6,071 nt of DNA from Betaproteobacteria bacterium (GTDB lineage Bacteria > Pseudomonadota > Gammaproteobacteria > Burkholderiales > Burkholderiaceae_C), in the NCBI GenBank assembly GCA_009927195.1, contig RFNL01000309.1, forward strand, positions 1 through 6,071. Reading direction: 5' to 3'. The notes under the pieces were generated by a model. It was not told the DNA's origin. It saw only the letters and a list, made by a program, of their open reading frames with translations, and searched no databases. The position numbers and the translations under genes were made by a program. This document shows, piece after piece, positions 1 to 6,071 of this stretch (within the stretch, counting starts at the first letter, position 1; every line of letters begins with the position of its first letter).

Positions 1-2
1 AC

Positions 3-2228
3 ACCGATGATGCCCAAATCGTGGGCGTGCAGCACATCTGTTTTGTGCGCTCGGTGTATCCGCATGCCTTGTTGCGCAGTGTGGATGTGTCGCAAGCGCG
101 TGGCATGGCCGGTGTGTCGCTGGTGGTCACTGGGGCAGATTTGGCGCGAGCAGGCATCAAGCCTTTGCCCAAGGCGGCCGGTTTCAAGCGGGCCGACGGC
201 TCGCCACCGGCCAGCCCATCGCGCCATTTGATGGCCCATGAGCGGGTGCGCTTTGTGGGTGAAGTGGTGGCCGCCGTGGTGGCCGACACGCCTGAGCATG
301 CGCGCAATGCGGCCGAAGCCGTCGTGGTCGATTACCAAGAGTTGCCCCATGCCACCAGCCTGCCCGCTGCCTTGGCCAAAGATGCGCCGCGCTTGTGTGA
401 GGAAATACCCGACAACATCTTGGCCGAAACCCGTTACGGGGATGCCCAGGCCGCGCAACAAGCCTTTGACCAAGCCGCCCATGTGGTGAAGCTGGACATC
501 CACAACCAGCGCTTGGCGGCGCTCACCATTGAGCCGCGCAGTGTCTTGGCCTATATCGACCAAGGCCGCTTGACCCTGCGCATGAGCAGCCAAATGCCCA
601 GCGGTGTGCGCACCCTGGTCAGCGAATTGCTGGGCCTGCCAAAAGAAAAGGTGCGGGTCTTGGTGGGTGATGTGGGCGGCGGTTTTGGCATGAAAACCGG
701 CATGTACCCCGAAGACGGCATGGTCGCTTATTGCTGTCATGTGTTGCAGCAACCGGTGAAATGGGTGGCCGAGCGGGGCGAGGACTTTTTGAGCTCCACC
801 CACGGGCGCGACATTGCCTGCCACGCCGAGATGGCGCTGGCCGCCGACGGCCAAATTTTGGCCTTGCGCATCGACACCTTGGCCAATGTGGGCGCTTATC
901 CGGCCCCCACCGGTGTGGCCATTCAGGTGATGATTGGCCCCTGGGTGCAAACCAGCGTGTATGACATCCAAACCATTGATTTTCATTTCACCGCGGTGAT
1001 GACCCATACCGCCACCATGGGCGCTTACCGGGGCGCGGGCCGTCCCGAGGCCATCTTCAACATGGAGCGATTGATGGACGAAGCGGCACGCCAAACCGGT
1101 ATGGACCGAGTGGCCTTGCGCCGGCGCAACATGATCGCACCCAGCCAAATGCCCTACAAAAACGCCATGGGCCAAATCTATGATGTGGGCGCGTTTGAGC
1201 AGGTCATGGACAAAGGCCTGGCCTTGGCGCAGTGGGATGGTTTTGCAAAGCGTGAAGCCGCGTCAAAAGCGCGTGGCAAATGGCGCGGCCTGGGGCTGGC
1301 CACTTTTCTGGAATGGACCGGCGGCAACGCCTTGGAGGAAAACGTCACGGTCACCATCGCGGCCGATGGCGTGATCGAGGTGTTCAGCGCGGTCGCCCCC
1401 ATGGGCCAGGGCATAGCCACTTCACTGGCGCAATTGGTGGTCGACGTGTTTGGTGTGCCCCTGTCGCAAGTGCGCATCGTGCTGGGAGATACCGATCGCG
1501 GTGATGGATTTGGCAGTGCGGGCTCGCGCTCGCTGTTCACCGGCGGCTCGGCGGTGGCCGAGGGCTCGCAGCGCAGCTTGGACAAGGCGCGCGAACTTGC
1601 CGCCCAATCGCTGGAGGTTTCGGGGGCCGATTTGCTGTACCAAGCCGGTCGCTTTCAAGTCAAGGGCACCGATCTGGGTTTGAGTTTGGGCGAATTGGCC
1701 CAGCGCCAACCCGACGGCCGCATCCATTTGGCCTCGACCACCAAGGTCAGCGGCCCCACCTGGCCCAATGGGTGCCATGTGTGCGAGGTGGAGGTCGACC
1801 CCCACACCGGCAGCGTGGACCTGGTGGCCTACAGCTCGGTCAACGATGTGGGCCGTGTGGTCAACCCCACCATTGTGCGCGGCCAACTCGACGGTGGCGC
1901 CGTGCAAGGCATTGGCCAAGCCCTTTGCGAACAAATGACCTATGACCATGAAACCGGGCAGTTGCTCACCGGCAGTTTGATGGACTATGCCGTGCCCCAT
2001 GCCGACATCATGCGGGTGGATTTTGTGACCCAAATGGACGAATCGGTACCTTGCAAAAACAACCCCATGGGCGTCAAAGGCGTGGGCGAGTTGGGCACGA
2101 TTGGGGCCACCCCCGCAGTGGTCAATGCGGTGGCCGATGCCTTGGCCCGCAACGGCCACGCGGCCAAGGCCGTGCATTTGCAAATGCCGCTGACACCATC
2201 CCGCTTGTGGACCTTGCTCAACGCCTGA
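3..2228 (+). CDS. Xanthine dehydrogenase-family molybdopterin-binding large subunit (form II CoxL-like), 5' partial
   Basis: Large catalytic subunit of a molybdenum hydroxylase, the family that hydroxylates purines, aldehydes, N-heterocycles or CO using molybdopterin cytosine dinucleotide, usually with FAD and 2Fe-2S subunits. The frame is open from the left edge and 741 residues are visible before TGA at 2226. The family is usually about 750-800 residues, so only a short N-terminus is missing, and the GTG at 21 is internal rather than a start. An N-terminal hammerhead domain (about 3-360) is followed by cofactor-binding domains. Visible motifs are GGGFGMK (675-695), AYRGAGR (1023-1043), MGQG (1401-1412), GSAGSRS (1512-1532) and GVGELG with the conserved catalytic-type glutamate at 2088-2090. 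AYRGAGR is the form II signature; true aerobic CO dehydrogenases (form I) carry AYxCSFR with a cysteine, so CO is unlikely to be the physiological substrate. The actual substrate cannot be read from sequence. The FAD and iron-sulphur subunits are not downstream; they would have to be upstream, outside the window. Confidence 0.93.
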   Translation, partial: TDDAQIVGVQHICFVRSVYPHALLRSVDVSQARGMAGVSLVVTGADLARAGIKPLPKAAGFKRADGSPPASPSRHLMAHERVRFVGEVVAAVVADTPEHARNAAEAVVVDYQELPHATSLPAALAKDAPRLCEEIPDNILAETRYGDAQAAQQAFDQAAHVVKLDIHNQRLAALTIEPRSVLAYIDQGRLTLRMSSQMPSGVRTLVSELLGLPKEKVRVLVGDVGGGFGMKTGMYPEDGMVAYCCHVLQQPVKWVAERGEDFLSSTHGRDIACHAEMALAADGQILALRIDTLANVGAYPAPTGVAIQVMIGPWVQTSVYDIQTIDFHFTAVMTHTATMGAYRGAGRPEAIFNMERLMDEAARQTGMDRVALRRRNMIAPSQMPYKNAMGQIYDVGAFEQVMDKGLALAQWDGFAKREAASKARGKWRGLGLATFLEWTGGNALEENVTVTIAADGVIEVFSAVAPMGQGIATSLAQLVVDVFGVPLSQVRIVLGDTDRGDGFGSAGSRSLFTGGSAVAEGSQRSLDKARELAAQSLEVSGADLLYQAGRFQVKGTDLGLSLGELAQRQPDGRIHLASTTKVSGPTWPNGCHVCEVEVDPHTGSVDLVAYSSVNDVGRVVNPTIVRGQLDGGAVQGIGQALCEQMTYDHETGQLLTGSLMDYAVPHADIMRVDFVTQMDESVPCKNNPMGVKGVGELGTIGATPAVVNAVADALARNGHAAKAVHLQMPLTPSRLWTLLNA

Positions 2229-2247
2229 GCCCGCCACCACAGAGCTG

Positions 2248-3824
2248 ATGCCCGCACCGATGCGCCGGCGCGAATTTCACCGCTGGGCCCAGGCCCAAGC
2301 TTTGGCCATGGCCCTGGCACCCTGGCAACAGCTGTTGGGGCAAACCAGTGGGCCAGAACGGCGCTGGCGCGACGATCCTTTTGTGTTGGGAGTGGCCAGC
2401 GGCCAGCCGCGTGCCGACTCGGTGGTGTTGTGGACGCGTTTGCTCATTGGCCCGCAAGACCGCTTGGTCACGGGTTTGGACCCGGCGCAGGTCACGTGTG
2501 AAGTGTTTGCCGATGAGGCATTGCGCCAACGTGTGTGGCACAGCGAAATCACCACCGATGAACAGCGCGGGCACAGCGTGCATGCCATCGCACAGGGTTT
2601 GGCCGCAGACCGCCCTTATTGGTACCGGTTTCGCTGCGGCGATGCCACCAGCCCCACCGGGCGCACCCGCACCGCCCCGCACGCGCAGGCCGACGTGCGT
2701 CGTTTGCGCCTGGCTTTGGCCTCTTGTCAGCACTATGAACAAGGTGAGTTTGTGGCCCATGCCGACATCGCCCGCCAAGCGCTGGATTTGGTGGTGTTTG
2801 TCGGTGACTACATCTACGAAAGCAGCAACCCGCGCACCGCCGTGCGCAAACACACTGGGGCAGAACCCAAAACCCTGGACGAGTACCGCCAGCGCTATGC
2901 CTTGTACAAGTCGGACCCGCATTTGCAAGCCGCGCATGCCGCCCACCCCTGGTTGTTGATGTGGGACGACCACGAGGTGGTCAACGACTACGCCAACGAC
3001 CGCGATCCGCGCAACACACCCTTGGCCGTATTCATGCAACGCCGCGCCGCCGCCTACCAGGCTTATTTTGAGCACCAGCCCCTGGCCATCGGCCCGGACC
3101 TTGCCAGCCCGTGGGGGGCCAGCATGCGCTTGCACGACAAATGGTCATGGGGTTGCTTGGCCGATATATGGACCTTGGACTGCCGCCAGTACCGCAGCCC
3201 CCAGGCCTGCCCCGACCCCAACCGTGGCGGTGGCCGCGTGGTCACGCAATGCGCTGAACTTGAGGAGACCAATCGCACCATGCTGGGCAGTGCCCAGGAG
3301 GCCTGGTTGTATGAGGGCTTGCGCCAGTCCACCGCCACCTGGAAGGTGTTGGCCCAGAGCACCCTAATGTGTCCGACATCGGTGAACACGCTGTTGGGCC
3401 GGGCCACCTACACCGATGCCTGGGACGGCTACCCGCAGGCGCGCCGGCGTTTGTTGCAAACCCTGGCCGATGGCGGCATCAGCGATGTGTTGACCTTGGG
3501 GGCGATGTGCACATGAACGTGGCCGCCCAACTGCGGCTGCTAGCCAACAACGATGCCTCGCCCGTGTTGGCCAGCGAGTTTGTCACCACTTCCATCACCT
3601 CCAGGGGTTTAAGCGAAAGCGTGCTCAATGCCGCACGCACGGCCAACCCCGACTTGGTTTACGCCCGTGCCGACGAGCGCGGTTACGCCTTGCTGGACAT
3701 CCAAGCGCAGGCGGCCACTTGCGAATTTCGCAGCACCCCTTACCCTGCCGGTAGCCGTCAAGATTTGAGCCTGCAAGCGCGCTTTCAGGTCGAGCGCGGC
3801 CGCGCAGGCCCGCTCAAACTGTGA
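2248..3824 (+). pseudogene. phoD: PhoD-family alkaline phosphatase (phosphodiesterase/phosphomonoesterase), frameshifted
   Basis: Secreted metallophosphatase of the PhoD family, which releases phosphate from organic phosphoesters outside the cytoplasm. ATG at 2248 gives an N-terminus with a Tat-like signal (RRREF at residues 6-10, then an alanine/leucine-rich stretch to about 31); ATG at 2260 is an alternative start, and neither has a strong ribosome site. A PhoD N-terminal domain (about 42-145, beginning DDPFVLGVASGQP) is followed by the phosphatase domain: ASCQ (158-161), GDYIYE (186-191), WDDHE (239-243) and, near the end, GDVH. Read literally, the frame ends at TGA 3514 after 422 residues with the tail GAMCT, losing GDVH. 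The next frame continues the homology from GGC at 3501 (GDVHMNVAAQL) to TGA 3822. One added G in the run at 3498-3502 restores LTLGGDVH and a 525-residue protein, a normal family length. It starts 19 bp after the hydroxylase gene and may be cotranscribed. As written the product should be inactive; a sequencing error is equally possible. Confidence 0.88.
3498..3502 (+). other. Frameshift site in phoD (five-G run, one base short)
   Basis: The run of five G lies in TTGGGGGCGATG. Six G would read TTG GGG GGC GAT GTG CAC, giving the expected L-G-G-D-V-H metal-binding motif, and would join the two reading frames exactly. With five G the frame runs to TGA at 3514. The change is a one-base deletion relative to the inferred ancestral gene. 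Confidence 0.85.
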
Positions 3825-3854
3825 TTTTTGCCAACGCCGCTTGGCTGGCGCGCA

Positions 3855-3880
3855 CCACCGCCTGGCGCAGCCAGCGGTGG
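3855..3880. repeat. Inverted repeat / hairpin just past the phoD stop
   Basis: CCACCGC at 3855-3861 pairs with GCGGTGG at 3874-3880, and TGGC at 3863-3866 pairs with GCCA at 3870-3873. This gives 11 base pairs with one bulged C (3862) and a three-base loop. It lies 30 bases after the phoD stop and inside the 3' coding end of the LysR gene. No T tract follows, so it is not a classical intrinsic terminator. It may slow or protect the phoD transcript end, or be incidental to the codons for the common LysR segment HRWLRQAVV. Confidence 0.5.
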
Positions 3881-3889
3881 GGGCCGGGT

Positions 3890-3909
3890 TGGCGCAAGCG
3901 CTTGCGCCA
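3890..3909. repeat. 20-bp perfect palindrome
   Basis: The half-site TGGCGCAAGC (3890-3899) is followed directly by its exact reverse complement GCTTGCGCCA (3900-3909); the symmetry stops at the next base on each side. It lies 9 bases after the hairpin at 3855-3880, within the LysR coding sequence (W-R-K-R-L-R-Q on that strand). It could be a binding site for a dimeric protein, part of a transcript-end structure with its neighbour, or chance. The symmetry is certain; a function is not. Confidence 0.6.
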
Positions 3910-4585
3910 CACCATGTCCACATGCACCGTGGGCACCTGAAACGGCAAGGGCTTGATCACCAATTGGTCGAACACACCGGTCACGCTCAAAAAGTGCTGC
4001 GGCAGCACCGTGAGCAAATTGGAATGCGCCACCACTTGACCTGCGGTGAAAAACTGGTTCACGGTTAACACCACACGCCGCTCACGCCCCAGGCTGGCCA
4101 GTGCTTCGTCGATGAAACCAAAGGGGCGTCCGGAAAAACTCACCAGCAAATGGCGGGCTTGGCAAAATCCATCCACGTCCAGCGGGTCTGCGGCCAAGGG
4201 GTGGTTTTGGCGCATCACGCAAACGTATTCTCCGTCGAACAAGCGCTGGTGCTCCAGGGCATGCCCGCCCTCGGACGGGGTGGGTGCATGGAGTTCGGCC
4301 AAAAGCGCTGGAAAGTAGCCAATCGCCACATCGGCCTGCTCTTGGACCAACAAACTGCTGGGATTGCGGGTGCTCAGTGGCACGATGCGCATGGACACCC
4401 CGGGGGCTTCACGCTCCAAGATGTCGACCAAGCCGGGCATCAACTCGGCGGCGGTGGCGTCGGCCATGGCCAATACGAAGGTGGCATTGCCTTGGGCGGG
4501 CTCGAACTCGCCGGGGTTGAGGCCTTGCTCCAGCTGCGACAAGGCCGTGCGCACCAGCGGCCACAAGGCCAGAGCACGGGGCGTA

Positions 4586-4590
4586 GGGGG
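4586..4590 (-). other. Frameshift site in the LysR gene (five-base run, one base too many)
   Basis: The + strand shows GTAGGGGGTCAG, so the coding strand reads CTGACCCCCTACG. Removing one C gives CTG ACC CCT ACG CCC CGT GCT CTG, encoding L-T-P-T-P-R-A-L, the conserved segment after the winged helix in LysR proteins. As written the frame shifts to a non-homologous arginine-rich tail ending at 4409. Confidence 0.85.
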
Positions 4591-4800
4591 TCAGACCTTG
4601 GCCGTCGCGGCGCATCAAGTCCTCCCCCAATCGGTCGCGCAAGCGGCGCATGGCATTGCTCACTGCGGGTTGGGTCAGGGCCATTTTTTGGGCCGCTCGG
4701 GTCAGGCTGCGCTCGGCCATCACCTCGTCAAAAATGCGCAGCAGGTTCAGATCAAGGGTGCGAAAGTTGACTTGATTCATAATTTTTGTGAATGTATCAC

Positions 4801-4812
4801 ATGCTTAATCAT
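4801..4812. promoter_or_regulatory. Possible operator dyad in the divergent LysR intergenic region
   Basis: ATG-C-TTAA-T-CAT is an inverted repeat with one mismatched pair, 20 bases upstream of the LysR start codon and next to the candidate -35 on the other strand. LysR proteins usually bind imperfect AT-rich dyads (T-N11-A type) between their own gene and a divergent target, so the position fits. The site is short and no second copy is seen. Confidence 0.25.
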
Positions 4813-4815
4813 CAC

Positions 4816-4844
4816 TTGTAATAAATCAGGGATAACCCTAATAT
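4816..4844 (+). promoter_or_regulatory. Candidate sigma70 promoter for the small membrane protein gene
   Basis: TTGTAA (4816-4821) and TAATAT (4839-4844) are separated by exactly 17 bases in the AT-rich gap between divergent genes. Each hexamer matches 4 of 6 consensus positions. The predicted start would lie near 4851, leaving a leader of about 35 bases before ATG 4888. The spacer contains the small dyad AGGG-ATAA-CCCT (4828-4839), a possible operator. Confidence 0.42.
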
Positions 4845-4872
4845 CTCCCCATCAGCCACAATTTTTCTCCTC

Positions 4873-4880
4873 GAAAGGGA
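4873..4880 (+). promoter_or_regulatory. Ribosome binding site that fixes the start at 4888
   Basis: GAAAGGGA ends 7 bases before ATG 4888. This spacing suits the ATG and is too tight for the in-frame TTG at 4882, so the ATG is taken as the start. Confidence 0.65.
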
Positions 4881-4887
4881 ATTGACC

Positions 4888-5301
4888 ATGACCACCTTTG
4901 TCCACATTGATTACGCCAAAACCCACCCTGGTGTGGAGCGCGCATTGCGCGTGGCCGGTAAGTTCAAGGGCTTTACCGCCCGTTTGTCGCAAGAGCGCGG
5001 CTTGGCCGCCTTGTTGCGATGGTCGGTGGCGGCCGCTTTGTTGGTGGCTGCCTTGCAAGCCATTGACAGCTTGAGCGAAAACCATTGGATGCTGGCCTGG
5101 TTGGCCATGTGGCTGGTGGCTTTGTCGGCATTGGGCTTTTTTGCCCGCCCCATGCCCCACAAGCCCTGGGCTGAGCGCTTGGCGGCCTGGAACCTGCGCC
5201 GCAAGCAGGCCGAGGCCGATCGCCGTTTATGGGCCCTGGCCCAGGTGGATCCGCGCATCATGGCGGAATTGCAAGCGGCGGTGACCCGCGCCAAAGGCTG
5301 A
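4888..5301 (+). CDS. Uncharacterised 137-residue protein with two predicted membrane helices
   Basis: I do not recognise a named family. The protein starts at ATG 4888 behind a good purine-rich ribosome site. The N-terminal 44 residues are basic (K25, K27, R32, R37, R44). Two hydrophobic segments follow: about 45-59 (WSVAAALLVAALQAI) and about 67-86 (WMLAWLAMWLVALSALGFFA), joined by a short acidic/polar loop (DSLSENH). A basic, probably helical tail of about 50 residues follows (R87 onward, rich in A, R, K, E and W), including the segment ALAQVDPRIMAELQAA. Positive charge on both flanks predicts a hairpin in the inner membrane with both ends cytoplasmic. Codon use matches its neighbours. It is divergent from the LysR gene across 107 bp, which makes it a possible target of that regulator, and it ends before a strong terminator, suggesting a single-gene transcript. 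The function is unknown. Confidence 0.82.
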   Translation: MTTFVHIDYAKTHPGVERALRVAGKFKGFTARLSQERGLAALLRWSVAAALLVAALQAIDSLSENHWMLAWLAMWLVALSALGFFARPMPHKPWAERLAAWNLRRKQAEADRRLWALAQVDPRIMAELQAAVTRAKG

Positions 5302-5337
5302 TTCACGCTTTTCCGGGGTTGCTGTGCGGTCCCCCCC

Positions 5338-5365
5338 AAAAAGCCGTTGCTGGCAACGGCTTTTT
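5338..5365. terminator. Bidirectional intrinsic terminator between convergent genes
   Basis: Five A (5338-5342) precede the arm GCCGTTG (5343-5349), a CTGG loop (5350-5353), the arm CAACGGC (5354-5360) and five T (5361-5365). The perfect stem with A/T tracts on both sides can end transcripts from the + strand membrane protein gene (stop at 5299-5301) and from pckG on the - strand (stop at 5402). A run of seven C (5331-5337) sits just before it. Confidence 0.9.
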
Positions 5366-5401
5366 ACCTGCCCGCTGAAAGGGGCATCAAGGGCCAGTGC
5401 A

Positions 5402-6070
5402 TCAGGCGTGCAAACGCTTCTCGATCGCGGCTTTGGTGTGGGGCAAGGCCTTTGGCAGCTTGTGTGAAAGCTGACTGAACAACTCTTCGTGCAGTTTGAG
5501 TTCCTCAACCCAAGCGTCTTTGTCGATGTGGGTCACGGTGCGGAACTGCTCTGGGGTGAAGTTCAGGCCGGTCCAGGTGATTTCCTCGAACGCCGGGCTG
5601 ACACCAAACACGTGTTCTTGCCCGCTGGCTTTTTCTTCGATGCGATCGATCATCCACTTCAAGACGCGCATGTTTTCGCCGTAGCCGGGCCAGACAAACT
5701 TGCCGTCATCGCCTTTGCGGAACCAGTTGACACAGTAAATGGCGGGTAACTTGGCCCCGCTGGCGGCCAATTGGTGGCCCATGTCCAACCAGTGTTGAAA
5801 GTATTCGCTCATGTTGTAGCCCGTGAAAGGCAGCATGGCGAACGGGTCGCGGCGCACCACACCTTGTTGGCCCGCGGCGGCGGCGGTGGTCTCCGAGCCC
5901 ATGGTGGCGGCCATGTACACGCCCTCCACCCAGTTGCGGGCTTCGGTGACCAGGGGCACGGTGGTCGAGCGGCGACCGCCAAAGATGAAAGCGTCGATCA
6001 CCACGCCAGCCGGGTCGTCCCAGGCGCTGTCGAGTGCCGGGTTGTTGGTCGCGGCCACGGTGAAGCGGGC
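5402..6070 (-). CDS. pckG: Phosphoenolpyruvate carboxykinase (GTP), C-terminal part
   Basis: PEP carboxykinase converts oxaloacetate and GTP to PEP, GDP and CO2 in the cytoplasm, the entry step of gluconeogenesis. The frame is open to the right edge and 222 residues are visible of about 600 in the family, so the N-terminal two thirds, including the P-loop and mobile cysteine region, lie outside; the GTG at 6056-6058 is internal. Visible family segments, in order: ARFTVAA, IDAFIFGGRR (substrate-contacting arginine region), GVYMAATMGSETTAAA, RRDPFAMLPFTGYNM, the nucleotide-pocket segments VNWFRKG and WPGYGENMRVL, and a helical C-terminus ending EKRLHA before the TGA. These identify the GTP-using form rather than the unrelated-looking ATP form (pckA). 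The visible part has no break. It ends convergently with the membrane protein gene and shares the terminator at 5338-5365. Confidence 0.96.
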   Translation of the reverse strand, partial: ARFTVAATNNPALDSAWDDPAGVVIDAFIFGGRRSTTVPLVTEARNWVEGVYMAATMGSETTAAAAGQQGVVRRDPFAMLPFTGYNMSEYFQHWLDMGHQLAASGAKLPAIYCVNWFRKGDDGKFVWPGYGENMRVLKWMIDRIEEKASGQEHVFGVSPAFEEITWTGLNFTPEQFRTVTHIDKDAWVEELKLHEELFSQLSHKLPKALPHTKAAIEKRLHA

Positions 6071-6071
6071 A

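Larger units (their letters stand above)
3814..4780 (-). pseudogene. LysR-family transcriptional regulator, frameshifted
   Basis: DNA-binding regulator of the LysR family, cytoplasmic, normally tetrameric and ligand-responsive. Translation from ATG (complement of 4778-4780) gives the typical N-terminus: LDLNLLRIFDEV, then a helix-turn-helix at about residues 24-47 (SLTRAAQKMALTQPAVSNAM) and RRLRDRLGEDLMRRDGQGLT. After residue 64 the frame breaks: five C on the coding strand (G run 4586-4590) should be four, which gives LTPTPRALALWPLVRTAL, a standard LysR continuation. Restored length is 321 residues, normal for the family. The rest is the linker helix and an intact substrate-binding domain (FVLAMADATAAELMPGL through DVAIGYFP to VDMVWRKRLRQPGPHRWLRQAV). 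It resembles the NodD/NahR-like subgroup by general look only. Read literally, only a 123-residue protein with a DNA-binding head and a scrambled tail is made. The gene is divergent from the membrane protein gene at 4888 and ends inside the end of phoD. No clear ribosome site precedes the start. The inducer and target are unknown. Confidence 0.88.

Noticed and set aside
1023..1043. True aerobic CO dehydrogenase large subunit
   Set aside because: The active-site loop reads AYRGAGR, not the cysteine-containing AYxCSFR of form I CoxL.
1422..2240. Open frame of 272 codons on the - strand opposite the hydroxylase gene
   Set aside because: The opposite strand carries unmistakable molybdenum hydroxylase motifs through this stretch. 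The antisense translation is a histidine/glycine-rich shadow.
2218..3135. Long open frame of 305 codons on the - strand opposite phoD
   Set aside because: It is antisense to a gene with clear PhoD motifs, and its translation is low-complexity and rich in G, V, H and A with no recognisable domain. Such frames are a by-product of GC-rich codon use.
3493..3516. Programmed -1 frameshift producing full-length PhoD
   Set aside because: The shift direction is right, but the site lacks a canonical slippery heptamer, I saw no downstream stimulatory structure, and PhoD is not known for recoding. A simple indel explains it better.
4882..4884. TTG start for the small membrane protein
   Set aside because: The purine-rich ribosome site ends one base before it, so the spacing is wrong. 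ATG at 4888 fits.
4150..4885. Overlapping + strand frames across the LysR gene
   Set aside because: The - strand encodes continuous LysR homology once one base is corrected. The + strand frames have no domains and no ribosome sites.
1..6071. Mobile elements, CRISPR arrays, tRNA or rRNA genes, or a new multi-gene system
   Set aside because: No transposase, integrase, terminal repeats, spaced direct repeats or RNA-gene signatures were seen. All long stretches are assigned to the genes listed, and the non-coding gaps are about 107, 100 and 19 bp.

Overview
The window reads as ordinary chromosome from a GC-rich betaproteobacterium, most likely Burkholderiales and perhaps Comamonadaceae. This is inferred from heavy use of TTG/CTG leucine and GCC/GGC codons, a GTP-type PEP carboxykinase, a NodD/NahR-like LysR regulator and a CoxL-like molybdenum hydroxylase. 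No marker gene fixes the genus.

Layout, left to right. (1) 3-2228, + strand: nearly complete large molybdopterin subunit of a xanthine dehydrogenase/form II CoxL-type hydroxylase, with its 5' end cut by the window edge. (2) 2248-3824, + strand, 19 bp downstream: a Tat-exported PhoD-type alkaline phosphatase, broken by a one-base deletion in a G run at 3498-3502. (3) 3814-4780, - strand: a LysR-family regulator overlapping the end of phoD tail to tail by 11 bp and broken by a one-base insertion in a G run at 4586-4590. (4) 4781-4887: an AT-rich divergent promoter region. (5) 4888-5301, + strand: a 137-residue protein with two predicted membrane helices and no recognised family. (6) 5338-5365: a symmetrical terminator between convergent genes. 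(7) 5402 to the window end, - strand: the C-terminal 222 residues of GTP-dependent phosphoenolpyruvate carboxykinase (pckG).

The genes do not form an obvious single pathway. The hydroxylase and phosphatase could share a transcript. The LysR gene is divergent from the small membrane protein gene, the usual arrangement for a LysR regulator and its target, but nothing shows what it controls. PckG is an independent central-metabolism gene.

I found no mobile element, CRISPR array, RNA gene or clearly new multi-gene system. The points most worth a second look are the two frameshifts of opposite sign, both in five-G runs (error or real decay), and a tandem pair of strong inverted repeats at 3855-3909 just past the phoD stop.
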